From Limnomonas spitsbergensis (lineage: Eukaryota > Chlorophyta > Chlorophyceae > Chlamydomonadales), in the NCBI GenBank assembly GCA_037349105.1, contig JAYJMM010000099.1:2418001-2482000 (forward strand): 64,000 nt of DNA, given 5' to 3'. The notes beneath the pieces were generated by a model, which made no database searches, had not been told where the DNA came from, and worked only from the letters and a program-made list of their open reading frames with translations. Positions 1-10,929 of this stretch are shown here, one piece after another. The first letter of the stretch is position 1. The number at the start of each line of letters is the position of its first letter. A program made the position numbers and the translations under genes.

Positions 1-860
1 CAACTCTCTTATCTTCCCCTCCCCCCCCCCCGCCCCGTCAACTCTCTTATCTTCCCCCTCCCCCCCCCCCCGCCCCGTCAACTCTCTTATCTTCCCCCTC
101 CTCCCCCCCCCCGCCCCGTCAACTCTCTTATCTTCCCCTCCCCCCCCCCCCGCCCTGTCAACTCTCTTATCTTCCCCCTCCCCCCCCCGCCCCGTCAACT
201 CTCTTATCTTCCCCCTCCCCCCCCCCGCCCCGTCAACTCTCTTATCTTCCTCCTCCCCCCCCCCGCCCCGTCAACTCTCTTATCTTCCCCCTCCCCCCCC
301 CCGCCCCGTCAACTCTCGTATCTTCCCCCTCCCCCCCCCCCGCCCCGTCAACTCTCTTATCTTCCCCCTCCCCCCCCCCCCGCCCCGTCAACTCTCTTAT
401 CTTCCCCCTCCCCCCCCCCCCGCCCCGTCAACTCTCTTATCTTCCTCCTCCCCCCCCCCGCCCCGTCAACTCTCTTATCTTCCCCCTCCCCCCCCCCGCC
501 CCGTCAACTCTCTTATCTTCCCCCTCCCCCCCCCCGCCCCGTCAACTCTCTTATCTTCCTCCTCCCCCCCCCCGCCCCGTCAACTCTCTTATCTTCCCCC
601 TCCCCCCCCCCCGCCCCGTCAACTCTCTTATCTTCCCCCTCCCCCCCCCCGCCCCGTCAACTCTCTTATCTTCCACCTCCCCCCCCCCGCCCCGTCAACT
701 CTCTTATCTCCCCCCTCCCCCCCCCCCCCCGCCCCGTCAACTCTCTTATCTTCCCCCTCCCCCCCCCCCCGCCCCGTCAACTCTCTTATCTTCCCCCTCC
801 TCCCCCCCCCCGCCCCGTCAACTCTCTTATCTTCCCCCTCCCCCCCCCCCCCCTCAGCCC
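1..860. repeat. 39-bp C-rich minisatellite
   Basis: About 21 tandem copies of a unit of roughly 38-40 bp: a CAACTCTCTTATCTTCC core, a C-run of variable length (about 8-15) and CGCCCCGT. Units differ mainly in the C-run and in single changes (for example CTCGTATC near 316 and a C-to-T change near 156). The array probably lies in the intron after the last visible EFTUD2 exon, since that minus-strand gene must continue leftwards. Minus-strand reading frames across it (DKRVDGAGGG-type) are repeat artefacts. Confidence 0.9.
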
Positions 861-881
861 CTTCAACCTTCCACCCCAACG

Positions 882-948
882 TGTACCTCTGTGATGATGA
901 GGCTAATGGGCAGGGCCTCTAGGACAGCCTGACGGAAAGCACGCTCCG
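882..948 (-). repeat. partial copy of EFTUD2 exon 7, donor side
   Basis: On the minus strand this reads [20 protein letters not shown] followed by E and a GTACAC donor-like sequence. It is nearly the same as the 3' half of the true exon 7 ([27 protein letters not shown]) about 115 bp to the right. It has no 5' half, so it is a duplicated exon edge rather than an extra functional exon. Confidence 0.75.
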
Positions 949-997
949 TGCCCTCTCCCCCCCCTTCAACCTCCCATCTCCCCCCTTGCGCATGTAC

Positions 998-3900
998 CTT
1001 TGTAATGATGAGGCTGATGGGCAGGTCCTCCAGCACGGCCTGACGAATGGCGCGCTCTGTCGCAAGCATCACACCTTCACACGCATCCACAGCCAGCAGC
1101 ACGCCGTCCGCCAAACGCATCGCAGCCGTCACCTCATCGTTGAAGTTCACATGGCCTGGCAGGGCCAGTGGGAGGGGGGGGGGGGGTAGGTAAGATGAGG
1201 ACCAGACGTCCTTAGTCATATATTGCAATATCTCCACCCTATCCCACCTGCTGCATGCAGCATACACCCCTGTCACCCACCCACGCACTCATGCCCCACA
1301 TATTCACCAACACCCCACCCCCACCCATCCACATAATCACCCACCCACTTACTCACCCCCCACTCATCCACCCACTCACCCACCCACTCACTTACTCACC
1401 CCCCACCCATTCACCCACTCAACCATCCACTCACACATGTCCCACATATTCACCCACACACTCACGTACCCCCCACCTGTCCACTCACCCACTCACTCAC
1501 CCCCACACGTCCATTCACCTACAAGGTCATCCACCCCCACCCACTCATTCAACCCCACACATCCACTCACCTGCATATCCACCCCCCCCCCCACCCACTC
1601 ACTCACCCCCTACCCAAGCACTCACGCCCCACCCACTCACTCACCCCCTACCCAAGCACTCACGCCCCACCCACTCACCCGGGCAGTCAATGATGTTGAG
1701 CAGGTAACTCTTTCCGCTCGCAGCCTCCATGACCAGGGACATGGGCATGGCTTTGATGCTCATGCCGCGCGACTGCTCGTCCAGGCGGGTGTCCGTGAAT
1801 CTCAGCTGCTTTTGATGCAAGCGGTACTCACGCTGAGGCAGCTCGTGCGTCTATACGAGGAAAGCAGACAGCAGGGGGGCGAGAGGTTGTTACTAAATGC
1901 CAAAATTTATTTAGATAAGCCCACATCACAAATCTGCTACTGACACAGGTGATACTCCCTCTGCTGCACCTCGTGCGTCTGTGCAAGACAGGCAGGCAGG
2001 CAGCAGGGAGCATATGATGCAACAGCTAGTGCAACATCTGATGCAAGCGGTATTCACGCTGGGGCAGCTCGTGCGTCTATATACGAGGCAGGCAGGCAGC
2101 AGGGGGGCGACAGATTGATACTAGATACCGAATTCAAACAACACGATAAGCCCACATCAAAAATCTGCTACTCTCACACAGGCGATGCTCTTGCTCAGGC
2201 TGCTCGTGCGTCTGTACGAGGCAGGCAGGCAGCAGGGGGTCGAGAGGGTGATGCTGAACCCCAAACCCATTAAACTTTGAGCCCCAAAACCGGCCCTACT
2301 CCTGATGCTGGCAATACTCACGCTGAAACAGCTCGTGCGTCTAAATGAGGCAGTCAGGCGGCAGAGAGGCCAGGAGAACTCGGGAAGGGTGGTGCCAACT
2401 AATCGAATACCAACTACCAAGCCTCGGCTCTGTCTGATGCAGGCAATACTCTCGCTGAAGCAGCTTGTGCACCTATTACCGCGTGTGGGAGCGTGAGAGA
2501 GGCAGGAGGCTTCTATTTCCCATGCTGTTAAGTCGTAACCCCCAGCTACACCGCCTGCTAGCGACCCACAGCCCCCCACCTGAAGTCCACATCCTGCCAC
2601 CACCCCTGCATACCGTCCCACACCCGCTATCCACATCCCACCCCCCAACCACTCCTGCTGCCGTTTGACACCCACATTCCACATCCCACCCCCAACCACT
2701 CCTGCTGCCGTTTGACACCCGCTATCCACATCCCACCCCCCAACCACTCCTGCTGCCGTTTGACACCCACATTCCACATCCCACCCCCCAACCACTCCTG
2801 CTGCCGTTTGACACCCACATTCCACATCCCACCCCCAACCACTCCTGCTGCGGTTTGACACCCACATTCCACATCCCACCCCCCAACCACTCCTGCTGCC
2901 GTTTGACACCACATTCCACATCCCACCCCCCAACCACTCCTGCTGCCGTTGACACCACATTCCACATCCCACCCCCCAACCACTCCTGCTGCCGTTTGAC
3001 ACCCACATTCCACATCCCACCCCCAACCACTCCTGCTGCCGTTTGACACCCACATTCCACATCCCACCCCCCAACCACTCCTGCTGCCGTTTGACACCCA
3101 CATTCCACATCCCACCCCCCAACCACTCCTGCTGCCGTTTGACACCCACATTCCACATCCCACCCCCAACCACGCCTGCTGCCGTTTGACACCACATTCC
3201 ACATCCCACCCCCAACCACTCCTGCTGCCGTTTGACACCACATTCCACATCCCACCCCCCAACCACTCCTGCTGCCGTTGACACCCACATTCCACATCCC
3301 ACCCCCCAACCACTCCTGCTGCCGTTTGACACCCACATTCCACATCCCACCCCCCAACCACTCCTGCTGCCGTTGACACCCACATTCCACATCCCACCCC
3401 CCAACCACTCCTGCTGCCGTTTGACACCCACATTCCACATCCCACCCCCCAACCACTCCTGCTGCCGTTGACACCCACATTCCACATCCCACCCCCCAAC
3501 CACTCCTGCTGCCGTTTGACACCCACATTCCACATCCCACCCCCAACCACTCCTGCTGCCGTTTGACACCCACATTCCACATCCCACCCCCCAACCACTC
3601 CTGCTGCCGTTTGACACCCACATTCCACATCCCACCCCCAACCACTCCTGCTGCCGTTTGACACCACATTCCACATCCCACCCCCAACCACTCCTGCTGC
3701 CGTTTGACACCCGCTATCCACATCCCACCCCCCAACCACTCCTGCTGCCGTTTGACACCACATTCCACATCCCACCCCCAACCACTCCTGCTGCCGTTTG
3801 ACACCACATTCCACATCCCACCCCCCAACCACTCCTGCTGCCGTTTGACACCCACATTCCACATCCCACCCCCAACCACTCCTGCTGCCGTTTGACACCA

Positions 3901-6900
3901 CATTCCACATCCCACCCCCCAACCACTCCTGCTGCCGTTTGACACCCACATTCCACATCCCACCCCCAACCACTCCTGCTGCCGTTTGACACCCACATTC
4001 CACATCCCACCCCCAACCACTCCTGCTGCCGTTTGACACCCACATTCCACATCCCACCCCCCAACCACTCCTGCTGCCGTTTGACACCCACATTCCACAT
4101 CCCACCCCCAACCACGCCTGCTGCCGTTTGACACCACATTCCACATCCCACCCCCAACCACTCCTGCTGCCGTTTGACACCACATTCCACATCCCACCCC
4201 CCAACCACTCCTGCTGCCGTTTGACACCCACATTCCACATCCCACCCCCCAACCACTCCTGCTGCCGTTTGACACCCACATTCCACATCCCACCCCCCAA
4301 CCACTCCTGCTGCCGTTGACACCCACATTCCACATCCCACCCCCCAACCACTCCTGCTGCCGTTTGACACCCACATTCCACATCCCACCCCCAACCACTC
4401 CTGCTGCCGTTTGACACCCACATTCCACATCCCACCCCCCAACCACTCCTGCTGCCGTTGACACCCACATTCCACATCCCACCCCCCAACCACTCCTGCT
4501 GCCGTTTGACACCCACATTCCACATCCCACCCCCAACCACTCCTGCTGCCGTTTGACACCCACATTCCACATCCCACCCCCCAACCACTCCTGCTGCCGT
4601 TTGACACCCACATTCCACATCCCACCCCCCAACCACTCCTGCTGCCGTTTGACACCACATTCCACATCCCACCCCCCAACCACTCCTGCTGCCGTTTGAC
4701 ACCCACATTCCACATCCCACCCCCCAACCACTCCTGCTGCCGTTTGACACCCACATTCCACATCCCACCCCCAACCACTCCTGCTGCCGTTTGACACCCA
4801 CATTCCACATCCCACCCCCCAACCACTCCTGCTGCCGTTGACACCCACATTCCACATCCCACCCCCAACCACTCCTGCTGCCGTTTGACACCACATTCCA
4901 CATTCCACCCCCAACCACTCCTGCTGCCGTTTGACACCCATTGATCACATCGCCCACACCTCCTTGCCACATCCCACCCCCTAATCGATACTACTGTCTC
5001 AAACCAACCGACCGAATCCCGCCCCCCCCCCCCCTACTGTTACTGCCGCCTCACAGCACAGTCAGCATTTCAATGCCCACCCCCCAGGCCCCCATTGCAG
5101 CTACCGTCTCACAGCCTAAGCCAAATTGCACAATTCCTGCCCCTAATCACTACTACCGTTTCACACCCACCGACCAAATCTTTTCCCACACCCACTGATG
5201 ACATCCCGCCCCACACCTCTGCTCTTCCCGCCCCACACCTGCAAACCACTTCCCGCCCCACACCTGCTAACCACTTCCCGCTCCCACCTCCGCCCTTGCC
5301 GTCTCACACTTCCCGCCCCGCACCTCTGCTCTTCCTGCCCCACACCTGCTAACCACCTCCGCCCTTGCCATCTCACACCTCCCGTCCACACACTGCCCCC
5401 ACACCCTTGCTGTTGCCACCACACCTGCTCCACCAGCATGTCGATGATGGTGGTCTTGCCGTGGTGCAGATGACCGACCAGCGCTATGTTCCGCACCAGC
5501 TCCGGGTTGCTCATCAGCGTCGCTAGGAACTCATTGGTGTACCTGCATGGGGGTGCATGGGTGTACAGAAACTAACAATCAACATGAGTGCGAGGCCGAC
5601 GAACGATCAGCCTGGGCGCATGGCCAACCGACAACCAAGCATGCATGCATATGTCCACAAATGACCAACATTGGTCCATGGATGCATGGCCGGCAAAACG
5701 GTCAGCGCTGGTGCATGCGTGCGACGCCGGCAAGCAGTCAGCATGGGTGCATGGGCAGCCAGCAACTTGCATGGATGCATGAGTGCATGGCCCACGGAAA
5801 TCAGTGTGCGCACATGGGTGCATGGGGGTGTCGACTCATCCAGAGGAATGCGCGCCATGCACCCATGCGCCATGCACCCTCTGTGTGGCATAGCCTACTA
5901 GGGCCCACTCGCAGCAGCTTTGGCGGATAAATGGAGAGAGCACTGCTGAGGAAACATGTAGAGACCACACGGGGAGGACAAGCGGAGAGGTCACATGGGA
6001 AGGGAAGCTTGGGGAAAAGTGACGTGCATGACCTAGACACTGGGCCGCACTAGGTGCCCATGTGCCGCACACCCCCGTCGCCCCTGGTCACACTCCTGCG
6101 TCTCAACTCTCAACCTTTGTCACCCCTTGTTAACCTCCTGTTTCACACCTCAAGTCACACTCTTTTGTGTCACACTCTTGGTCAGCCCTAGTCACACTCC
6201 TGGTCACACCTCGTCTTCATGGGCTCTGCTTCCAAGGTCTCGATTTTCCTGGTTTTGACAGGGGCGACGATGGGCACCTCCAAGGGCTGAGCGTCCTCGT
6301 CCATGACCAGCGCCTCGACGTCAGCCCCATACACCTCTTCAGCAGTCGGGTAATACTTTTTGTCCTCGGCCAGGATAACCTGCATACAAATGTTTGAGTT
6401 TGGGTGCTTCGGCTACAATTTAGCTGCAATTCAGCTACATCACGGCTTGAGGATGGGGCGTCCTGGTGCGGCGAAGGGCCTGCTGCATGGGCCACGGGCT
6501 GTCGGCTGGTCAAGGCTTGGCACAAAGGCCCAGGGCTGGCTGTTCAGCGGCATACCAGCCGTAGCTATTCGCAACCCTTGACCCTGTACCCGATTTGCAA
6601 ACCCTGAACACGGACCTGCATGCCACCTGCACCCTCCTCGTCGTCGTCACCGCCCTTGACCGCTACAGCGCCGTCCATGTTCACTGCATGGACACGGTGC
6701 GCATGTGTTTTTTCAGTCAGTGGATCGGAAAATAGTGCAAGGAAAGCTGGTGGGTGGTTTGTCAGCGTATCAGAGCTACTGCCCATGTCATCTGCACGGT
6801 GGGTGTGCTTGTGGGATTTTCATCAGTGGGAGAAAAGATACCAGTATTGTAATATCTGTCTGTGCTACCAAGGCCCGTTGACTGCATGGGTGCGTGCTTG

Positions 6901-7411
6901 GGCTTTTAATAGACGACAACAAGGGTCTGTGCTCTGAAGGCCCGTCGAGCACCCTTAGAGTGGCCGGGGCGTTTGATTCAAGGTTGGAATGAGGCATGCC
7001 TGGCGCTGGGCTGACCCCCCAGAGCTCCATGCTGTGGAAGAATGGATGCTTAATAATCTCGGTGCTGTCAGTAGTTCAGTAGGGCAGGCTGGCAGTGTAG
7101 CATGTGGGCTGAAGCTGTTGAGCAGCTTTGCATGGCCCATGGAAGGTGGATAGAGCTTGCACAGCTCTGCATCGCTTCACTGACCGTCAGCGTCCATCCG
7201 AGCATTGGCTATCCGATCGGCCTGATCCGCATCGAACTCGTCCGCCTCATCATCCTGCAAACCAGGTGCGAGTTGAGGTTGCAGAGTGTCTGTGCAGTTG
7301 CGCCGAAATGTTCGGTTCTGGGCACCGATCTGGAGCATGCGCTACCTGATCGCTTCCGGATAGCTCAGGTCCGATATAATTGCCAAACTCGTCATAGAGA
7401 TCTCCATCCAT
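998..7411 (-). CDS. EFTUD2: U5 snRNP GTPase Snu114/EFTUD2, first seven coding exons (partial)
   Basis: EF-G-like GTPase of the U5 snRNP that drives spliceosome activation and disassembly in the nucleus. Seven exons join with matching phases: 7411-7346, 7254-7185, 6683-6616, 6379-6210, 5542-5425, 1850-1679 and 1155-998. The product starts [20 protein letters not shown], as in Snu114 orthologues. It continues through an acidic stretch, the family signature [14 protein letters not shown], the P-loop GHLHHGKT, the switch region TDTRLDEQ and the G3 motif DCPGH. About 274 of roughly 970 expected residues are present; the rest lies left of the window. Exon 7 ends LIITK where orthologues have INKxD, so the G4 asparagine looks like threonine. 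Between exons 5 and 6 lies a 3.6-kb intron filled by a minisatellite. Identification is firm; splice edges are inferred from GT-AG and phase. Confidence 0.93.
1260..1678. repeat. CAC/ACTC-rich low-complexity intron sequence
   Basis: Degenerate CACCCACTCAC and CATTCACC repeats in the EFTUD2 intron between exons 6 and 7. There is no regular period and no coding signal; the plus-strand frames rich in His, Pro and Thr only reflect composition. Confidence 0.7.
1938..2472 (-). repeat. five extra copies of the EFTUD2 exon 6 acceptor edge
   Basis: The true exon 6 starts at 1850 with ACGCACGAGCTG (Thr-His-Glu-Leu) after an AG. Upstream in the intron the same 36-40 nt edge recurs with its own acceptor. 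The copies start at 1978 ([13 protein letters not shown]), 2076 ([13 protein letters not shown]), 2211 ([13 protein letters not shown]), 2340 ([13 protein letters not shown]) and 2472 ([13 protein letters not shown]). Copies are about 100-135 bp apart and separated by GGCAGGCAGCAGGGG-like filler. Only the 1850 copy reads on into TDTRLDEQ. Confidence 0.85.
2627..4945. repeat. 49-bp minisatellite in EFTUD2 intron 5
   Basis: About 47 tandem copies of a 47-50 bp unit around CCAACCACTCCTGCTGCCG, TTTGACACCCACATT and CCACATCCCACC. Units vary by one base in the C-run, by CACCC versus CACC and by TTTGAC versus TTGAC, so all three frames stay open on the minus strand for over 2 kb. Those long [20 protein letters not shown] frames are artefacts. 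The array lies wholly inside the intron between exons 5 and 6. Confidence 0.95.
4946..5424. other. degraded minisatellite and C-rich intron sequence
   Basis: Diverged relatives of the 49-bp unit up to about 5200, then CACACCTGCTAACCACTTCCC-type short repeats to the exon 5 donor. Nothing codes here. Confidence 0.6.
5545..5885. repeat. GCATGGGTGCATGG-rich repeat in EFTUD2 intron 4
   Basis: Imperfect repeats of 25-35 bp built on GCATGG, TGCATGG and GGCCAGC-like words, directly after the exon 5 acceptor. The acceptor itself (CCCATGCAG on the minus strand) contains the same words, so the array may have grown from it. No coding signal. Confidence 0.6.
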
Positions 7412-7791
7412 GATGATGGCTGCGTCGCTGTTGAATTAATAGGGGCCGAGGGATGTAGACAACAGATATACTAAGAATAAGGCTTAATTCGCTATCACAA
7501 AAGCAATCAGCATTATATGACGAGCTTCTGGCAGAGCTACAGGGAGACAAAATTAGTGGAGGCTGAGCTAACGTCCGACAGTACGACGGCCTTAATTCAG
7601 CAGAAAGAATCAGAAAGGGAAGGAACTCCTTGTCGCAGGCCCTGACAACATGGCAGCATGGCAACATTCAGAGAAAGTGTGGACCGTGTGCGTGTGGTGG
7701 TCGTACCTGCGTCCGAGATGACTATCCGACTATCGCCCGCACGTGAGCCCTTCATGACCATAGGTAACTTGAGCACATTTTGATAAGTAAC
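7412..7791. promoter_or_regulatory. divergent promoter between EFTUD2 and the GATA gene
   Basis: 380 bp separate the EFTUD2 start codon (minus strand, 7411) from the first ATG of the GATA gene (plus strand, 7792). Both 5' UTRs and both core promoters should lie here. I see no clear TATA box at a usual distance. The assignment rests on gene arrangement only. Confidence 0.5.
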
Positions 7792-10507
7792 ATGGAAAGA
7801 CCCTGGTGGTGCGATGCTGATGGACACCTACCCGTGAGTTGTGCCCCGACACGATTCACCCGGTACGAGCGCATGTCTCTATTCGTGACTCACATCTTCA
7901 ATGTATTATGTATTCTGATTGATCATCAGCTTTTCGCGAGACACAGGGAGGCTGGGGGCGCGGCATCAGACTACGTCTTCGCAGAGAGCCCTGTGTGCGC
8001 AGCATCGAAGAAGGTACGCAACACTGTTGACAATGCGGTAGGAAATATGCAACACGCCTGCCCGTATGCTGATCCCTCTCTTGCGCTTCCTCGGGGGACG
8101 CAGGTAACGCCGTCGATAGAAGATCCCATAGTAGCCAGGCCCCCCCTCAAGGACCCGGGCGTCTCCACTCCGATGCCGCAAGCAGAAGCAGGAGCTGTAG
8201 CACCACCCATGGCCACGTCGAAAACCCCCTTTCCATTCTTCTCCAGCTGTGCGGTTCCAGGGCGATTGGGCCCTTCGACGATGCTCCGCTTGCAACCCAG
8301 CAAGGCCCCGCCCGCTTCGGACTCGTCGGATAGTCGCAACACACCGCCACCGGCACTGCAGGCACCGCTAAGGGCACGACTGACCACGCCTGCCACGCCT
8401 CAAACCTGTGCCAATGGAGCCCTCGATCAGGGCAGCAGCCCTTCCTCAGAGCAAGGCCAGTGCTTCCTGTCCACCCTGCGCCCCATCAAGACATCAGTGG
8501 GAGTGCCCAAGCCGCAACTACTGCCCCCGCCACCAGCATCCCTGCCTCGGATGCCCTCAATCAGCAGCGACACCACCTTGCTCTCCCCGCTCAGCCTTCT
8601 GTTCGGGTCCACTCCCACCTTTCAGGAGTCACATGACCTCGCCATGAGCCTATCATCGCCCATGTTCGCGCACATGCACAGTTTCCCTGCTGCATGGCCT
8701 GCACCCGCTGTGCCTCCCGCTGCATGGCCTGCACCCGCTGTGCCTCCCGCTGCATGGCCTGCACACGCTGTGCCTCCCGCTGCATGGCCTGCACCCGCTG
8801 TGCCTCCCGCCGCATGGCATGCACCTGCTGCGCCTCCCGCTGCATGGCCTGCACCCGCTGCGCCTCCCGCTGCATGGCCTGCACCCGCTGTGCCTCCCGC
8901 TGCATGGCCTGCAACCATGGTGCCAACAGCTCCTCCGAACCAAGGCAGAGCGAGCGCGGCCCCTCAAGCCATGCATCACCCATTGTCTGCAAGCCAGCAA
9001 GCCATAGCAATACCTCCCCCGTCATCCATGGGCGGCGGCAGCCACTTGCATGACTCAGTGCAAATGCCTGCGACCACCATCGGCAGCAGCGGCCTGAGCC
9101 TCATGCAGCAACGCCTGTCAGCGCTGACGCAGCCGCCGCATGGGCTCGCGCCAGTGCCGGCACTGAAGCTTACCCACATGGGCATGGGGCCAGACTTGGG
9201 GACCCGGATGCAGCATCGGGGCTGTGACAGCCTAGCACAGCTTCTGGCAACCAGCACGGCTGACAGGCACCCTGCTGGTTATGGCCATGTCAGAGGGAAC
9301 AGCACTGATCCTCCTCCAGTGCTGCTGTCTATGTCCATGCCGTTGCACATGCCGAGGCTTCCCGACCGCAGCATGTCTTCGCTGGTGCTGGGCGGACACT
9401 CGGTGATCATGATGAAGCAGCAGCGTGCCTCGGCAGGCCCGCCCAGCAATAGACGGCAGGCCCGGGGCGTCCATCCACCCCCCGCTGAACCTTACCAGGC
9501 TCTGCCTATCCCATCTGCCAGCACAGACACATGTGGACTGGAGGGCCCTCCACTCCCGGTGGTGCTGCAGAAACACCCTGCTGCTGCTGGCTCGCCAGTG
9601 CCAGTGATGTGGCAGGGGCAGCAGCAGAAGCGGGGGCACCACTCAGCACTGTGTCCCGCCACAGTCGAAGACGCCCTGCCGGTGTCTGCAGACGCTGTCC
9701 TGTCGGGGACGCCTAGTGAGGATGCTGGATACAGTGCTCAGGGTCAGGGTGGACGAGGTGCGGAAGCGGCTCAAGAGGAGCAGGTGTCGCTGGAGACGGA
9801 TTCAGACGTGGGAGTGCCCCGACCGAAGAGGCAGCGGAGCGTGCCGGTGCCCAGCGATGAAGGCGTGGAGGCGGGGGGATGGGGCGTGCGAGGTAAGCAC
9901 ACACAAGGTAGAGGGGGGATGGGGCGTGCGAGGTAAGCACACACAAGGTAGAGGGGGGATGGGGCGTGCGAGGTAAGCACACACAAGGTAGAAGTGGGGT
10001 AGGGTAGGGTTAGGGTAGGGTTCGGGTGGTTAGGTTCGGGTAGAGGAATACTAGGGTAGGGTTAGGGTAGGGTTAGGGTAGGGTTAGGATACACCACATG
10101 GACATACGTGCATATGGTTTGGCCGTGAGCACTGCTTTTTACCGGCTAGCATGCTTGGGGGGCAGGCAGCGGTGTTTAATCTCCGTATTGTTGTGGGTAA
10201 GGAGGGTCACAACGTTGCGGAGATTAAATGTTGTGACCCTCCGCATTCAGTCATCGGAGATGGTGCATTTCAGTTCCATTTTTGGTTGAGGTCTCTGATG
10301 CCCCTCATCATGCATGCACCGCGTCATTATGCAGGTGCTTCTAAGTTGCCGGGCACCACCTGTCGCAATTGTGGCTCTCAGCAGACACCTCAATGGCGAT
10401 GCGGGCCGGAGGGGCCGCGGACACTCTGCAATGCGTGCGGGGTGCGATATAAGAAAGGCATGCCACTCCCGTATTGGGAGAAGAAGATGGCTGAGCAAGG
10501 CGTTTAA
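7792..10507 (+). CDS. GATA-type zinc-finger protein with long low-complexity N-terminus
   Basis: Putative DNA-binding transcription factor. Two exons, 7792-9892 and 10335-10507, join in phase across a GT-AG intron (donor GAG|GTAAGCA, acceptor TTATGCAG), giving about 757 residues. The first exon is rich in Pro, Ala, Ser and Gln, has eight tandem decapeptides near residues 300-380 and a basic stretch PRPKRQRS that could be a nuclear localisation signal. The second exon carries the finger: CRNCG, then [15 protein letters not shown], then CNACG, that is CX2C-X18-CX2C, the plant-type spacing, 20-odd residues before the C-terminus. The start is uncertain; ATG 7792 is the first in frame. A 96-nt stretch (7834-7929, GTGAGT...TCATCAG) could be an optional in-frame intron. 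The binding target cannot be inferred. Confidence 0.82.
8685..8925 (+). repeat. 30-bp coding repeat (decapeptide) in the GATA protein
   Basis: Eight copies of a 30-bp unit coding [10 protein letters not shown] with small variants (PAHAV, HAPAA, PATMV). The period is a multiple of three, so the frame is kept, in contrast to the intronic arrays. Confidence 0.9.
9865..9990 (+). repeat. 40-bp repeat triplicating the GATA exon 1 donor
   Basis: Three tandem copies of a 40-bp unit (GGGGGGATGGGGCGTGCGAG|GTAAGCACACACAAGGTAGA). Each carries the last exon bases and a strong GTAAGCA donor, so donors at 9893, 9933 and 9973 compete. Phase and the downstream finger exon fit the first; the 40-bp spacing would shift the frame for the second. 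Confidence 0.85.
9993..10090 (+). repeat. telomere-like TAGGG/TTAGGG repeats in an intron
   Basis: Irregular mix of GTAGGG, TTAGGG and TTCGGG words (for example GGGTAGGGTTAGGGTAGGG) inside the GATA intron. It follows directly after the triplicated donor. It is too degenerate and internal to be a chromosome end. Confidence 0.75.
10175..10242. repeat. interleaved inverted repeats in the GATA intron
   Basis: Two perfect inverted repeats overlap: TTTAATCTCCG at 10175-10185 with CGGAGATTAAA at 10218-10228, and GGAGGGTCACAAC at 10201-10213 with GTTGTGACCCTCC at 10230-10242. The pairings are mutually exclusive in part. They may be a remnant of a small inverted-repeat element. Confidence 0.6.
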
Positions 10508-10924
10508 GGGGGGGGGGGCAAATGGGAGGCGGATGGCGAATGCCTGATGTAGCCTGTTTGCGGAAAACATGTCCATCCAGGGAATCTGGAATGGCAAAGA
10601 GTTGAGGCAAAGTATGTGATTCTATACACATGTGTGAGGAAGCATCAAAAACATTCTGAAAGGGCCTGCTATGGCTCAGATAGAAATCGTATACTGCATT
10701 TCCATTTATTACCGTTGCACGCACCCATTGACTTGTTTGTCCAGTTGACCGGGTGGTCCTCCACAAAGGACCACCCTAGCGTTCTCGTCGTTGATTCGTA
10801 GATAGACTGTGTTGTTTAGATCGGCAAGTTGCTGGCAAGGGCTCGCTTTGTCGCTGACAAGTGCCACGGTGTGCCCCACCCAAAACAAATCATACTCCCA
10901 TCATGACATCATGTGTTGTACTAG

Positions 10925-10929
10925 TGTAA
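10925..10929 (+). terminator. possible TGTAA polyadenylation signal of the GATA gene
   Basis: TGTAA, the usual green-algal poly(A) motif, about 420 bp after the GATA stop codon. It is a 5-base match, so it is only suggestive. Confidence 0.3.

Noticed and set aside
2157..4972. Minus-strand reading frames up to 781 codons ([20 protein letters not shown] repeats)
   Set aside because: They are translations of the 49-bp intronic minisatellite in several frames, with no start context and no non-repeat domain.
5572..6072. Cys/His-rich minus-strand frames resembling zinc-finger text
   Set aside because: They follow from GCATGG/TGCATG repeats and sit in an EFTUD2 intron.
9993..10090. Chromosome end (telomere)
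   Set aside because: Repeat is short, irregular and internal, with the GATA finger exon continuing on the far side.
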